A stretch of DNA of 13,652 bases from JBHPGW01 sp042569785 (GTDB lineage Bacteria; Planctomycetota; Phycisphaerae; Sedimentisphaerales; Anaerobacaceae): the NCBI GenBank assembly GCA_042569785.1, contig JBHPGW010000066.1, positions 1-13,652 on the forward strand. Direction: 5' to 3'. A model generated the notes under the pieces. The model had not been told where the DNA came from and did no database searches. It saw only the letters and a program-made list of their open reading frames with translations. Numbering within the stretch: position 1 is the first letter of the stretch; every line of letters starts with the position of its first letter. Made by a program: the position numbers and the translations under genes. Positions 6,950-13,652 of the stretch are shown here, piece after piece.

Positions 6950-7282
6950 AAACCGAGCAGAAGTCGTCGCTGAGCAACTCCTGCTCGGGGCATAACCAAA
7001 CCTGAAGAACGCGCCAAGACTCTGTGTATCCTCAGCATCAGAATTCTCCTTACAGAGCATCTGGTCACAACTAAGGTATGCGCCAACATTGCTCTCGTAC
7101 TTTGTATTGGCTGGTTCATCGCTATTAGAGCATTTTAATATTTTCTGTTCGCATTTAGGCCGTCGTGAGGACAAGGCTGGCAAGGAAGAAAACGCAACTC
7201 TACTTATTGTAGGGTGAGTATTTCTGATGCCGACAGCCGAAGCCGCAACAGGCATAAAGCGAACACGAAAAATTAAATTGCT
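6950..7282. other. Unassigned 333-bp spacer between the paralogue operon and cheW
   Basis: The two flanking genes converge here. A perfect 8-bp inverted repeat, CCGAGCAG (6953-6960) with CTGCTCGG (6981-6988), starts 3 bp after the upstream stop. It could form a hairpin with a 20-nt loop, but no T tract follows. The minus strand has an open frame from an ATG at 7255 to 6812, without a Shine-Dalgarno sequence and running antisense into the upstream gene. I do not call it a gene. No tRNA or recognisable RNA was seen. Confidence 0.5.
6953..6988 (+). terminator. Hairpin at the end of the padR operon, possible transcript end
   Basis: Perfect 8-bp GC-containing arms lie at 6953-6960 and 6981-6988, immediately after the stop at 6949. 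There is no downstream T run, so this is not a classical intrinsic terminator. It may protect the mRNA end or act with Rho. The position is suggestive, the function unproven. Confidence 0.3.
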
Positions 7283-7810
7283 CTAAAGTTCGTTCTGGTC
7301 GGGACTACTGTCAAAACCACCAAGGTTCTCACCTGCAAGCACCTTGTCGATATCAAGCAGTATCTTGACTGTGTCACCAATTTTACCCATACCGAGAATG
7401 AAGTTGGTATCGACGCTTGAGCCGAACTGAGGGGCGTCTTCGATGTCAGTTCCATCGATATCAAGGACTTCCTGAACCCGGTCAACAACGATACCGGTAC
7501 TAAAGGTTCGTTTGCCCTGGGCGATCTCGACAACAATAATACAGGTCTCTTCTGTTACCTCTGCGGTATCCATACCAAATTTGGCCCGCAGATCGATCAC
7601 AGGTATAACCTGACCGCGCAGATTGATCACGCCTTTGACATGACCGGGAGTCTGCGGGACAGCGGTTATATCCATATAACCAATGATCTCACGAACTTTA
7701 AGGATCTCTAAGCCATACTCCTCACTGGCCAGAGCGAAGGTAAGGTATTTACCTTCTTTGTCCAGCAAAGCTCTGCTGGACTGCTGGGCTTGTGTCATCG
7801 TCTCTGCCAT
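7283..7810 (-). CDS. cheW: CheW-like chemotaxis coupling protein
   Basis: This is a 175-residue single CheW domain protein, the adaptor that links chemoreceptors to the histidine kinase CheA in the cytoplasm. Visible signatures are YLTFALASEEYGLEILKVREII (22-43), the VPQTPGHVKGVINLRGQVIPVIDLR core (51-75) with the Arg of NLRG that is important for receptor and CheA binding in model CheW proteins, and a closing ILGMGKIGDTVKILLDIDKVL (138-158). The ATG at 7810 is chosen because GGAG ends 9 nt upstream; an upstream TTG at 7825 would overlap that site. Short tails of about 20 residues flank the domain. No cheA, cheY or receptor gene is in the window, so it is an orphan here. It may serve an array encoded elsewhere or a non-chemotactic signalling complex. 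Confidence 0.93.
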   Translation of the reverse strand: MAETMTQAQQSSRALLDKEGKYLTFALASEEYGLEILKVREIIGYMDITAVPQTPGHVKGVINLRGQVIPVIDLRAKFGMDTAEVTEETCIIVVEIAQGKRTFSTGIVVDRVQEVLDIDGTDIEDAPQFGSSVDTNFILGMGKIGDTVKILLDIDKVLAGENLGGFDSSPDQNEL

Positions 7811-8340
7811 AATAGAAATCTCCAATTCATATTAATATCACTTCTCTACGACACTACACATTAACAAACAGTGTCAGCAGTTTTTCAGCATAAGCTGATT
7901 TTGGGCTTGACAGGTCCTTTACAATTAACGAATACAGTGACACTATTTGGTTAATATTCATAATTTATCAAAGAACTCCTGGCTTTTTTAATTGGCTTAC
8001 AGAATACCAAAGTGTTCACTATTATGGACATCCTATACCTGTATTACCAATCTGGTTGTGTAATCGACTTGAAAAACGGAGAACTTACTGGTTTTTTTTG
8101 TTTTCAAATGTCACTACAAAAAAAACAGCAGTGTGGTATAAAATTTTTTTAATAAAACACGATTTGTATACGCCAAATTCACCAAAACATCGAGGAAAAA
8201 CCCTGACTTAATATTAAAAAAAAATTATATTTTCGAGAAATGATTTTTAAGGCCGATAACACGGACTTGATAAAACGATATGATTTAGGAAAGTACCTGC
8301 CTTTTCAGATATGCCACAGCACGTGCAGCTAAGGTTAATT
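7811..8340. other. AT-rich 530-bp spacer upstream of cheW with AGTG/CACT inverted motifs
   Basis: No open frame of note and no known RNA is recognised. The only structured elements are two small palindromes, AGTG-A-CACT (7936-7944) and AGTG-TT-CACT (8011-8020), both followed by ATT. There is also a 5-bp hairpin TCAGC-ATAA-GCTGA near 7885-7898 and long A or T runs (8091-8099, 8119-8126, 8216-8224). No cheW promoter close to consensus was found, so a weak or alternative-sigma promoter, or read-through from the coiled-coil gene, is possible. Confidence 0.5.
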
Positions 8341-11300
8341 TTAACTGCCCCTTAAGGCTTTGAGGCACTGTGGGCAAAAAACCTGACCAGAATCAATTTC
8401 TACCAGTTCGCCTTCAGCAATATCCCCTTGACCGCAACAATCACAGACTCCGGTTTCGATCTGGGCCTCAGATACTTCAACTATATCCTCCTGCCCTATT
8501 TCTATCTCCACAGCCTCCTCTTTAGCCTGGGTACTTGCCTCGATTTGTTCATCCAACTTCCGCTCCAACTCCACACATATCGCAGCCTGGGCTTTTAACT
8601 GCTCACGACTCTCTGCCAGTTGTTCAGCCAACTGATCGACCGCCTGCCTTTGAGCCTCAGCCATTTTCTCAGCTTCGGCCCGAGCCTTAACTTCCCCCTG
8701 CAGCATCTCTTCGCTCTGGGCTAACACCACCCGAATCTCATCTACCGCTCTGGATCTTTGCTCCTGCAATCCACTTAACTGAGCATCCAGTTGCGATACT
8801 CTGCGCTTCTGCTCGACCAACCGAGATTCTGCTGCATCCCTGGCCGCAACCGCCGAATTTAATTGCTTCTCAAACAACCCAATCTTCTCCTCGTGATCGC
8901 GGTACTTTCTTTCGGCTTCAACTCGCAATTGCTTTTCGGCATTGACCTGGGCTTGTGCCTGCTCAAGTGCCCCGCCAACATCTTCGATTCTCTTCTCAGC
9001 CTGCCCGATCCCGTCACAGAGCTTTTCAATTCTCGCCTCAGTAACTCGTTGTGCCCTCTGTTCGGATTTGAGCTGATTCTCCAGTCCATCAATTTGTTCA
9101 ATGTAACCGTCGACTTTTTCTTCCGCTTCTTCTTTGATCCGCTGCAACTGCTCAAGCTGACCCTGAATTTCTTCACCAGCCATATCCTGAGAATCTAACT
9201 TCTCTCGCAATTCAACCACCTCTTCTCTAACTGCCTTTAAATCCTCCTCACTGGCCAACCTGCTCTTAGTCTCAGATTCTGCCAGATCCTGTGCCTGCTT
9301 AAGATCAGCTTCGTACTCACCGAACTTCTGCGATGACTGTAACCGAATCTTTTCAAGCAGTTCTTCGTGATCTCTTATTTTCTCTTCTAACCGAGCCTGA
9401 ACCGATGAGAGATCCCTTTGGCTCTGCGCTCTCAATTGCGCAACAGTCTCTGCCGCATCTGCTTGCCAGTCCTTTCGCTGCTCAGCTATCCGTTCAGCCG
9501 ACTGTTCATGCACACGCGCGATCTGTTCCGCATACTCAACCGCCTTGGCCTCAAGCTCCGATTTTGTCTGCCCCACCGTCTCAGCAGTTGTTATTTTCAA
9601 TTGCCCCAACTGCTCGGTTAAACTTTCAACCTGACTTTGGACTTCAAGCCTGTCACCAACTTGTGATTGTACTTGCGACTGAGCTTCCTGCAATGCTTCT
9701 CTCTGCAACCTCAACTGTTCCTCAAGCCGAGCTATCTGCTCGTTCTTAACCGCAATTTGCTCTTGCGACTGCTCCTGTGACTGTTGATAAGCCTCAACCT
9801 GCGATGTTAATTTCTCCAACTCATCCGCCGCGTCAGCTTTGAACTTAGCGATCACCTCTGCCGTTTCAGATTTCCAGGCCTCTCGCTCCTGTGTGATTCT
9901 TTCATTCGCCTGTGTCTGCAAACGCGCGATCTGTTCCGCATACTCAACCGCCTTGGCCTCAAGCTCCGATTTTGTCTGCCCCACCGTCTCAGCAATTGAC
10001 ATTTTAAGCTCACTTATCTGCTCTGTTAAAACTTTGCTCTCCTGTTGAGCTTGCTGTAATTGGTCTTCTGTTTGGCCCAGTTTTGATTCAGCCGTTTCTC
10101 TTGCTTGCTGCTCAGAAGTCAAATTTTCTTGAAGCTGACCGATCCTTTGCCCCAAAGCTTCAATCTGCTGCTCAAACCTGACATTTGAAATACGATACGA
10201 TTCTGTTCGCTCATCGGAATCCTCAAGCAACTGCTCGTATTCCTGCGTTTTTTCCTGCAGCTGCGATTGTATTTGCGCAATCTCTGCCAAAGCCTTAGCT
10301 TTTATATCAACTGTCGTTTCAGATATTTCACGCGCACAGTCGCCGCGCATAGCTTCTATCTTAGCCGCTGCTTCGCGATGACTTCTGTCTATCGATTCAG
10401 CGTAACCATCGATTTTCTCCGCGAACTCCGATGTAACTTTCGCGATTCTTTCAGACGCCTCTGCCCTGATACCAGCTATTTTTTCAGCACTTTCAGATTT
10501 AACCTCAACCAGCTGTTCTATTAAAGACTCAACCTCTTGCTGCTGTTTGGCAACGGCCTCTTCAAGTTCAGCTATCTTTGAATCCGCCTTACCTTTAGCC
10601 CGGCCCTGCACCGTCGATTGCTCTTGAGCCTTGGTCAACTCTGAGCTGACCAACTTGAGTTTTTTCTCTGCTTCAACTCTGTGAGTCGATTCTTCCTCAG
10701 CCTTGGCCACCGCTTCGCGAATACGCACGTCGGCATTGTTCACTTTTTCTTCAGCCCTTATTCGACGCGAGACTTCCGCCTCCAAACGGCTCTCGATGTC
10801 ACTAACTGAATTGGCAAACTCATCAGCCTTTTCCTCCATCTGACTTTTCAACTGTCCAATTTCAGTTTCCCCCTGCGCCTTTATTTCAGCTATCGATTCA
10901 GCCGACTGTCTCTGCAATCTTTCCCTCTCAGCAGAGAGCTTATCTCTTCCCTGAGCCTGCACCTGCGAGATAGCCTGAGCATATTCTGCTACCTTTGCCT
11001 CAAGCTGAGCCTCGTATTCGCTGCATTTCTGCTCCAATTCGGTTTTGGCCTGGCTAATTCTTTCGGCGCTGACGGTTTTTATCTCAGCCAGTTGCTCAGC
11101 GTAAACCCTGATCTGTTTTTCCGATTCGGCTTCGATCGCAACTTTCTCTTGCTTCAGAGCCTCCACCTTACTTTGCGCATCCGCCAGCGATTCGGTCTGT
11201 GTTTGAAGTTGCGATATTCGCTCCGCCTGCTTTGCGATCTCCTGCTGCGTCCGGATATGTTCATGCCTCTGAGAACTGATCGTCCCCTCTGCCCGGCCAA

Positions 11301-11910
11301 GAGCCTCCGTCAGCGAAGCAGCCTTTTCCTGCGCCTGGGCCTTAGCATCGCTCAACTCTCGAACGGCAGATTCCAACTGTTCAATGGTTTGCTTTTTTTC
11401 CTGGTTTGACTGCACAAGCTGTTCTTTAGCCTCCCGCTCAGCCTGACTGCGGGACTGGACGTTGAGCTTAGCCTCTATCTCAGCGTCCAACTGCTTCTGG
11501 ATCTTTTCGATATGCTTATCTGCCGAGGCAAGGTCACGCTGGAACTGAGCGCATAAGCGTGTCTGCTCTTTCGCTGTTTTTTCGGTACGAGCGGTTTTTT
11601 CCGCATGAGCCTTTGCCTTTATTTGAGCTTTGGCCTTTTTCTTAGCTTCGGCAAGTGCTTTTTTCTCTTTAGCTTTTACATTCTTGCGGGCTTTGACACA
11701 AGGAACCAACGGATGAAAAGGCCAGTGCTTCTCGCCGCATATATTACACGTCGGGACAAATTTACCATCACCTTCGGGCGGCTGCTTGGCTGGGTCCTGA
11801 GAATGTTTATCCCTGCCGCCGAACAAACGACGAATACCAGATAAGCCCACCAAAGATTTATCCGCCGTGCTTACCTGCTCTAAATTGCTTTTTTGGTCTC
11901 CATCCACCAT
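8341..11910 (-). CDS. Giant coiled-coil protein (1189 aa) with a Cys/His zinc-binding-like cluster at each end
   Basis: The protein has three parts. A short N-terminal region carries C55-x2-C58-x3-H62-x3-H66-x4-C71, which looks like a zinc site. A nearly unbroken coiled coil rich in Ala, Glu, Gln, Lys and Ser runs from about 75 to 1135. A C-terminal zinc-ribbon-like end has C1156-x2-C1159-x19-C1179-x2-C1182. There is no signal peptide, membrane helix or Walker A motif, so any automatic 'SMC-like' or 'ATPase' name would be misleading. Units such as SAERISQAKTELE and SAEKIAGIRAEASERIA recur, and residues 639-663 are repeated at 775-799. The ATG at 11910 has a weak AGGA about 11 nt upstream. The gene has its own strong promoter and ends 530 bp before cheW. 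A cytoplasmic scaffold or filament is inferred from shape only. Confidence 0.85.
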   Translation of the reverse strand: MVDGDQKSNLEQVSTADKSLVGLSGIRRLFGGRDKHSQDPAKQPPEGDGKFVPTCNICGEKHWPFHPLVPCVKARKNVKAKEKKALAEAKKKAKAQIKAKAHAEKTARTEKTAKEQTRLCAQFQRDLASADKHIEKIQKQLDAEIEAKLNVQSRSQAEREAKEQLVQSNQEKKQTIEQLESAVRELSDAKAQAQEKAASLTEALGRAEGTISSQRHEHIRTQQEIAKQAERISQLQTQTESLADAQSKVEALKQEKVAIEAESEKQIRVYAEQLAEIKTVSAERISQAKTELEQKCSEYEAQLEAKVAEYAQAISQVQAQGRDKLSAERERLQRQSAESIAEIKAQGETEIGQLKSQMEEKADEFANSVSDIESRLEAEVSRRIRAEEKVNNADVRIREAVAKAEEESTHRVEAEKKLKLVSSELTKAQEQSTVQGRAKGKADSKIAELEEAVAKQQQEVESLIEQLVEVKSESAEKIAGIRAEASERIAKVTSEFAEKIDGYAESIDRSHREAAAKIEAMRGDCAREISETTVDIKAKALAEIAQIQSQLQEKTQEYEQLLEDSDERTESYRISNVRFEQQIEALGQRIGQLQENLTSEQQARETAESKLGQTEDQLQQAQQESKVLTEQISELKMSIAETVGQTKSELEAKAVEYAEQIARLQTQANERITQEREAWKSETAEVIAKFKADAADELEKLTSQVEAYQQSQEQSQEQIAVKNEQIARLEEQLRLQREALQEAQSQVQSQVGDRLEVQSQVESLTEQLGQLKITTAETVGQTKSELEAKAVEYAEQIARVHEQSAERIAEQRKDWQADAAETVAQLRAQSQRDLSSVQARLEEKIRDHEELLEKIRLQSSQKFGEYEADLKQAQDLAESETKSRLASEEDLKAVREEVVELREKLDSQDMAGEEIQGQLEQLQRIKEEAEEKVDGYIEQIDGLENQLKSEQRAQRVTEARIEKLCDGIGQAEKRIEDVGGALEQAQAQVNAEKQLRVEAERKYRDHEEKIGLFEKQLNSAVAARDAAESRLVEQKRRVSQLDAQLSGLQEQRSRAVDEIRVVLAQSEEMLQGEVKARAEAEKMAEAQRQAVDQLAEQLAESREQLKAQAAICVELERKLDEQIEASTQAKEEAVEIEIGQEDIVEVSEAQIETGVCDCCGQGDIAEGELVEIDSGQVFCPQCLKALRGS
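9514..9586 (-). repeat. Second copy of a 73-nt exact direct repeat inside the coiled-coil gene
   Basis: Identical over 73 nt to 9922-9994, at a distance of 408 bp (136 codons, in frame). It encodes residues 775-799 (ETVGQTKSELEAKAVEYAEQ and flanks). Absence of even silent differences implies a recent duplication or gene conversion. Confidence 0.9.
9922..9994 (-). repeat. First copy of the 73-nt exact direct repeat inside the coiled-coil gene
   Basis: Encodes residues 639-663. The surrounding units are similar only at protein level, so the exact identity stops sharply at both ends of the 73 nt. Confidence 0.9.
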
Positions 11911-11980
11911 ATCTGCGCATATCCTAAGCCTAAAAGCTCCATCTTATGAATTAAACGTAGCGACCCTGCTCCGAGCCAGC

Positions 11981-12009
11981 ACTATAGCACCTTCGGATGG
12001 ATTTTTCAA
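11981..12009 (-). promoter_or_regulatory. Sigma70 promoter with extended -10 for the coiled-coil gene
   Basis: On the minus strand TTGAAA (12009-12004) is followed by a 17-bp spacer and TATAGT (11986-11981), with TG one base before the -10. Transcription would start near 11974, giving a leader of about 64 nt. The -35 box lies about 30 bp past the amrB stop, so the two minus-strand genes need not share a transcript. Confidence 0.7.
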
Positions 12010-12040
12010 GAAACTATTTAAAGATATTTTCAAATTGCTT

Positions 12041-12913
12041 TCAATAAACAATTGCCGCATAACCTACCGACTCGGGACTTATTGTCCCCATCTTCTGCCG
12101 CATTACTTCATTGCTGTTAGTATGCCCCAGTAACAGCCCCTGCTCTTTGCCCAGCCCTTTGGCCGCCGCGACCGCAGTCGCCGCCGCGCCGCCGCCGCAC
12201 GCACTGCCTGTTTCAACCGAATTTGTCAGCATAGCCTCGGTTTCGAGCTTCAACGCCAGGTCTATAAACTCTCTGTCATTTACGTCATGTGCCCACTTCA
12301 ATCCGCCGTCGCCGGCACCCATCGGCACGAATCCATATTTGGGCCCATAATGCGTCAGATCCGTCGAGCCGATACAGACAATTTTGTTATCCTGAGCCTT
12401 TATCGCAGAACTAACCGCCAGCCCCAAATCGGCTACGCCTTCGACCACAGGCACAAGAATGGGAACGATCTTGGCACCTGCAAAAAGATACTGAATAAAG
12501 GGCACCTGTACCTCAATACTGTGCTCATTGTGATGAGCCGAGACGTCACTTACAACCATCCCCGTATCCAGGATAGCCCGGGCAAAGTCCTCATCAATAG
12601 CAACCTCGCCCAGCGGTGTCGCCCAACTGCCGCGATCATAAACCGCTGGCTGCGACGAAAAGTAACTATGAGCGGCACCAAAGATAACAAAAGTATGCAC
12701 CTTATCATCCTGCTGGCGTATCGCCTCGAAAACCATAGCCGCTAACTCCCCGCTGAACATCCAGCCGGCATGAGGTACGATGCCAACCGCTATATCGCCA
12801 GGTAACTGCTCGGGCAATTCCATCGGCTCAATGAAGCCGTTCATCTGGTCAATACATTCATCGTGCTGACCCGGATAGAATTGGCCCGCCACAATTGGTC
12901 CTCTCGTTTGCAT
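12041..12913 (-). CDS. amrB: AmmeMemoRadiSam system protein B (Memo-like)
   Basis: This is a 290-residue cytoplasmic protein of the Memo family, structurally related to class III extradiol dioxygenases. It shows VPHAGWMFSG (46-55), FGAAHS (78-83), HHNEHSIEVQVPF (127-139), STDLTHYG (183-190) and SACGGGAAA (237-245). H48, H82, H188 and C239 correspond well to the metal-site residues of human MEMO1 (H49, H81, H192, C244), so a metal site is likely intact. Length is typical and nothing is missing. The ATG at 12913 has GGGAGG 9 nt upstream. The family is often encoded with AMMECR1 (amrA) and a radical SAM protein (amrS); neither is present here. It is divergent from purE across a 100-bp gap. The biochemical reaction of AmrB in bacteria is not settled. 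Confidence 0.93.
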   Translation of the reverse strand: MQTRGPIVAGQFYPGQHDECIDQMNGFIEPMELPEQLPGDIAVGIVPHAGWMFSGELAAMVFEAIRQQDDKVHTFVIFGAAHSYFSSQPAVYDRGSWATPLGEVAIDEDFARAILDTGMVVSDVSAHHNEHSIEVQVPFIQYLFAGAKIVPILVPVVEGVADLGLAVSSAIKAQDNKIVCIGSTDLTHYGPKYGFVPMGAGDGGLKWAHDVNDREFIDLALKLETEAMLTNSVETGSACGGGAAATAVAAAKGLGKEQGLLLGHTNSNEVMRQKMGTISPESVGYAAIVY

Positions 12914-12930
12914 TTTTACAAACCTCCCGC

Positions 12931-12959
12931 TTGCAATTTTTAATGCTTTCTATTATCAT
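12931..12959 (+). promoter_or_regulatory. Probable purE promoter
   Basis: TTGCAA (12931-12936), a 17-bp spacer and TATCAT (12954-12959) give a moderate sigma70 match, with a start site near 12966 and a leader of about 48 nt. A weak facing candidate for amrB on the minus strand (TTGTTT, 16-bp spacer, TAAAAT) lies in the same gap but is not strong enough to list separately. Confidence 0.5.
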
Positions 12960-13013
12960 TACGAACTGTTTGGATATGTGTGTTTATTTTATCTTATTAC
13001 CGGAAAAAAACAA

Positions 13014-13520
13014 ATGACTTCTAAAACAGAAAAAACTGTAGCTGTTGTAATGGGCTCTGACAGCGACTTAGGCACGATGCAAAGCTGTATCGATCAGCTA
13101 AAAGATTTTGGCATCGCTGCTGAAGTAAGAGTAATATCGGCCCACCGAACCCCGCAGATCGCCGCCGATTTCGCTGATAACGCCGCGAAAAACGGCTTTA
13201 AGGTCATTATAGCCGCCGCCGGTATGGCCGCTCACCTGGCGGGATCGATCGCAGGCAGAACAACACTGCCGGTGATAGGTGTGCCAATGGCGGCTAAGGA
13301 AGGGATGGCAGGCTTAGATGCTCTGTTGAGTACCGTACAAATGCCGCCCGGCGTGCCGGTGGCGACAGTGGCGATAGGAAAAGCAGGAGCAAAAAACGCC
13401 GCGGTACTCGCGCTGCAAATACTGGCCCTGTCAGATGATACGTTAGCTGAGAGGCTGGCGGAATTCAGGAAAGAACAAACAAAAAAAGTAGTAAAAAAAG
13501 ACAAGGCAGTTAATAAATAG
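13014..13520 (+). CDS. purE: 5-(carboxyamino)imidazole ribonucleotide mutase (N5-CAIR mutase), class I PurE
   Basis: This is a 168-residue enzyme of de novo purine synthesis that converts N5-CAIR, made by PurK, to CAIR in the cytoplasm. The phosphate and substrate loops are visible as GSDSD (14-18), SAHRTP (42-47, with the catalytic His at 44), AAAGMAAHLAG (67-77) and PVIGVPM (86-92). SAHRTP favours the bacterial mutase class I over the class II AIR carboxylases. The loop reads AAHLAG where AAHLPG is usual, a mild variant. The ATG at 13014 is preferred because the protein then begins just before the first strand, as in most PurE. A GTG at 12978 would add 12 residues. Upstream pairing is poor either way. 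The C-terminal tail is Lys-rich (KKVVKKDKAVNK). No purK is adjacent in the window. Confidence 0.95.
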   Translation: MTSKTEKTVAVVMGSDSDLGTMQSCIDQLKDFGIAAEVRVISAHRTPQIAADFADNAAKNGFKVIIAAAGMAAHLAGSIAGRTTLPVIGVPMAAKEGMAGLDALLSTVQMPPGVPVATVAIGKAGAKNAAVLALQILALSDDTLAERLAEFRKEQTKKVVKKDKAVNK

Positions 13521-13541
13521 AATACAGAATACAGGAGTCAG
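13520..13541. repeat. Short tandem GAATACA-type repeat after purE
   Basis: AATACAG occurs twice in tandem (13521-13527 and 13528-13534), followed by a related GAGTCAG. It begins directly after the purE stop codon. Confidence 0.5.
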
Positions 13542-13560
13542 AAAACATAAAATTGCAGCT

Positions 13561-13619
13561 GCGGATTTTGCAGATTTTCACGGATTTTTTTTTGACGGGA
13601 TTACGAGATTTGGCAGGAT
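13561..13619. repeat. Degenerate GGATTTT/AGATTTT repeat array
   Basis: Successive units GCGGATTTT, GCAGATTTT, CACGGATTTT, GACGGGATTAC, GAGATTT and GGCAGGAT run from 13561 to 13619. They resemble the short 'GGATT..AGATT' spacers that I recall from intergenic DNA of Planctomycetota and some other bacteria. No coding frame or hairpin is apparent. Confidence 0.5.
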
Positions 13620-13652
13620 GGTTTTTTGAGAAAGTTGAAAAAGATGCTATTT

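Noticed and set aside
6784..7119. Second minus-strand frame of 111 codons in the spacer before cheW
   Set aside because: It overlaps both the more protein-like frame at 6812-7255 and the end of the paralogue gene, and has a low-information composition.
8091..8127. T8 and A8 runs flanked by CTG and CAG as a terminator or hairpin
   Set aside because: The stem is almost all A-T with a bulge, sits over 200 bp from the nearest stop codon and has no clear function.
8252..8259. GCCGATAA, the -10 element of flagellar sigma28 promoters, near cheW
   Set aside because: It is on the plus strand while both neighbouring genes are on the minus strand, and no TAAA-type -35 element lies at the required distance.
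9514..9994. Exact repeat as a possible CRISPR or mobile-element trace
   Set aside because: There are only two copies, both in frame within a coiled-coil coding sequence with related protein repeats around them. No spacers, inverted ends or transposase are present.
8859..11844. Many open frames of 67-138 codons on the plus strand and in other frames across the coiled-coil gene
   Set aside because: They mirror the Ala/Glu/Gln/Lys-rich codons of the real gene, where antisense stops are rare. They lack ribosome-binding sites and recognisable domains.
8341..11910. SMC or chromosome-segregation ATPase for the coiled-coil gene
   Set aside because: There is no Walker A, Walker B or hinge-like globular domain. 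Only the coiled coil resembles SMC proteins.
12111..12745. Plus-strand open frames antisense to amrB
   Set aside because: amrB has full-length conserved Memo motifs on the minus strand. The antisense frames show no domain and no start signals.

Overview
The window reads as ordinary bacterial chromosome at moderate G+C. Several features point to a Planctomycetota-type genome, probably a Phycisphaerae-like lineage: a DUF2617 protein, a two-helix membrane protein with TPR-like repeats, large membrane proteins ending in a 'YPDSL ... LYSVG ... GG' module, and AT-rich spacers holding short degenerate repeats. This placement is inferred from family memory, not from a marker gene. No rRNA, tRNA, CRISPR array, insertion sequence or phage gene was seen.

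Layout. (1) 1-1617, plus strand: the end of a CPBP-family intramembrane protease, then a DUF2617 gene with its own strong promoter. (2) 1622-2590, minus strand: a two-helix membrane protein with a TPR-like cytoplasmic part, converging on the DUF2617 gene with 4 bp between stops. (3) 2591-2846: a divergent control region with two facing promoters, a 25-bp near-palindrome, a GT/AC hairpin, an 8-bp inverted repeat around one -35 box and a textbook PadR operator (ATGT-N8-ACAT). (4) 2847-6949, plus strand: padR followed by two paralogous membrane proteins carrying a HAAS/DUF1700-like cytoplasmic domain. (5) 6950-7282: an unassigned spacer with a hairpin and an odd open frame. (6) 7283-7810, minus strand: an orphan cheW, preceded by an AT-rich spacer of about 530 bp. 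(7) 8341-11910, minus strand: a 1189-residue coiled-coil protein with a Cys/His cluster at each end and a 73-nt exact internal repeat. (8) 12041-13520: a stand-alone Memo-like amrB divergent from purE. (9) 13521-13652: a non-coding tail of degenerate repeats.

The part that looks most like a system is padR plus the two membrane proteins. PadR regulators are commonly encoded beside HAAS-domain membrane proteins. Here the module is enlarged to two three-helix proteins with extracytoplasmic parts of over 400 residues, and their HAAS segments have stayed far more alike than the rest. The operator over the padR start site suggests autoregulation, so a plausible reading is an envelope-sensing circuit. 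The giant zinc-capped coiled-coil protein is the second candidate for something undescribed. Functions for both are inference.
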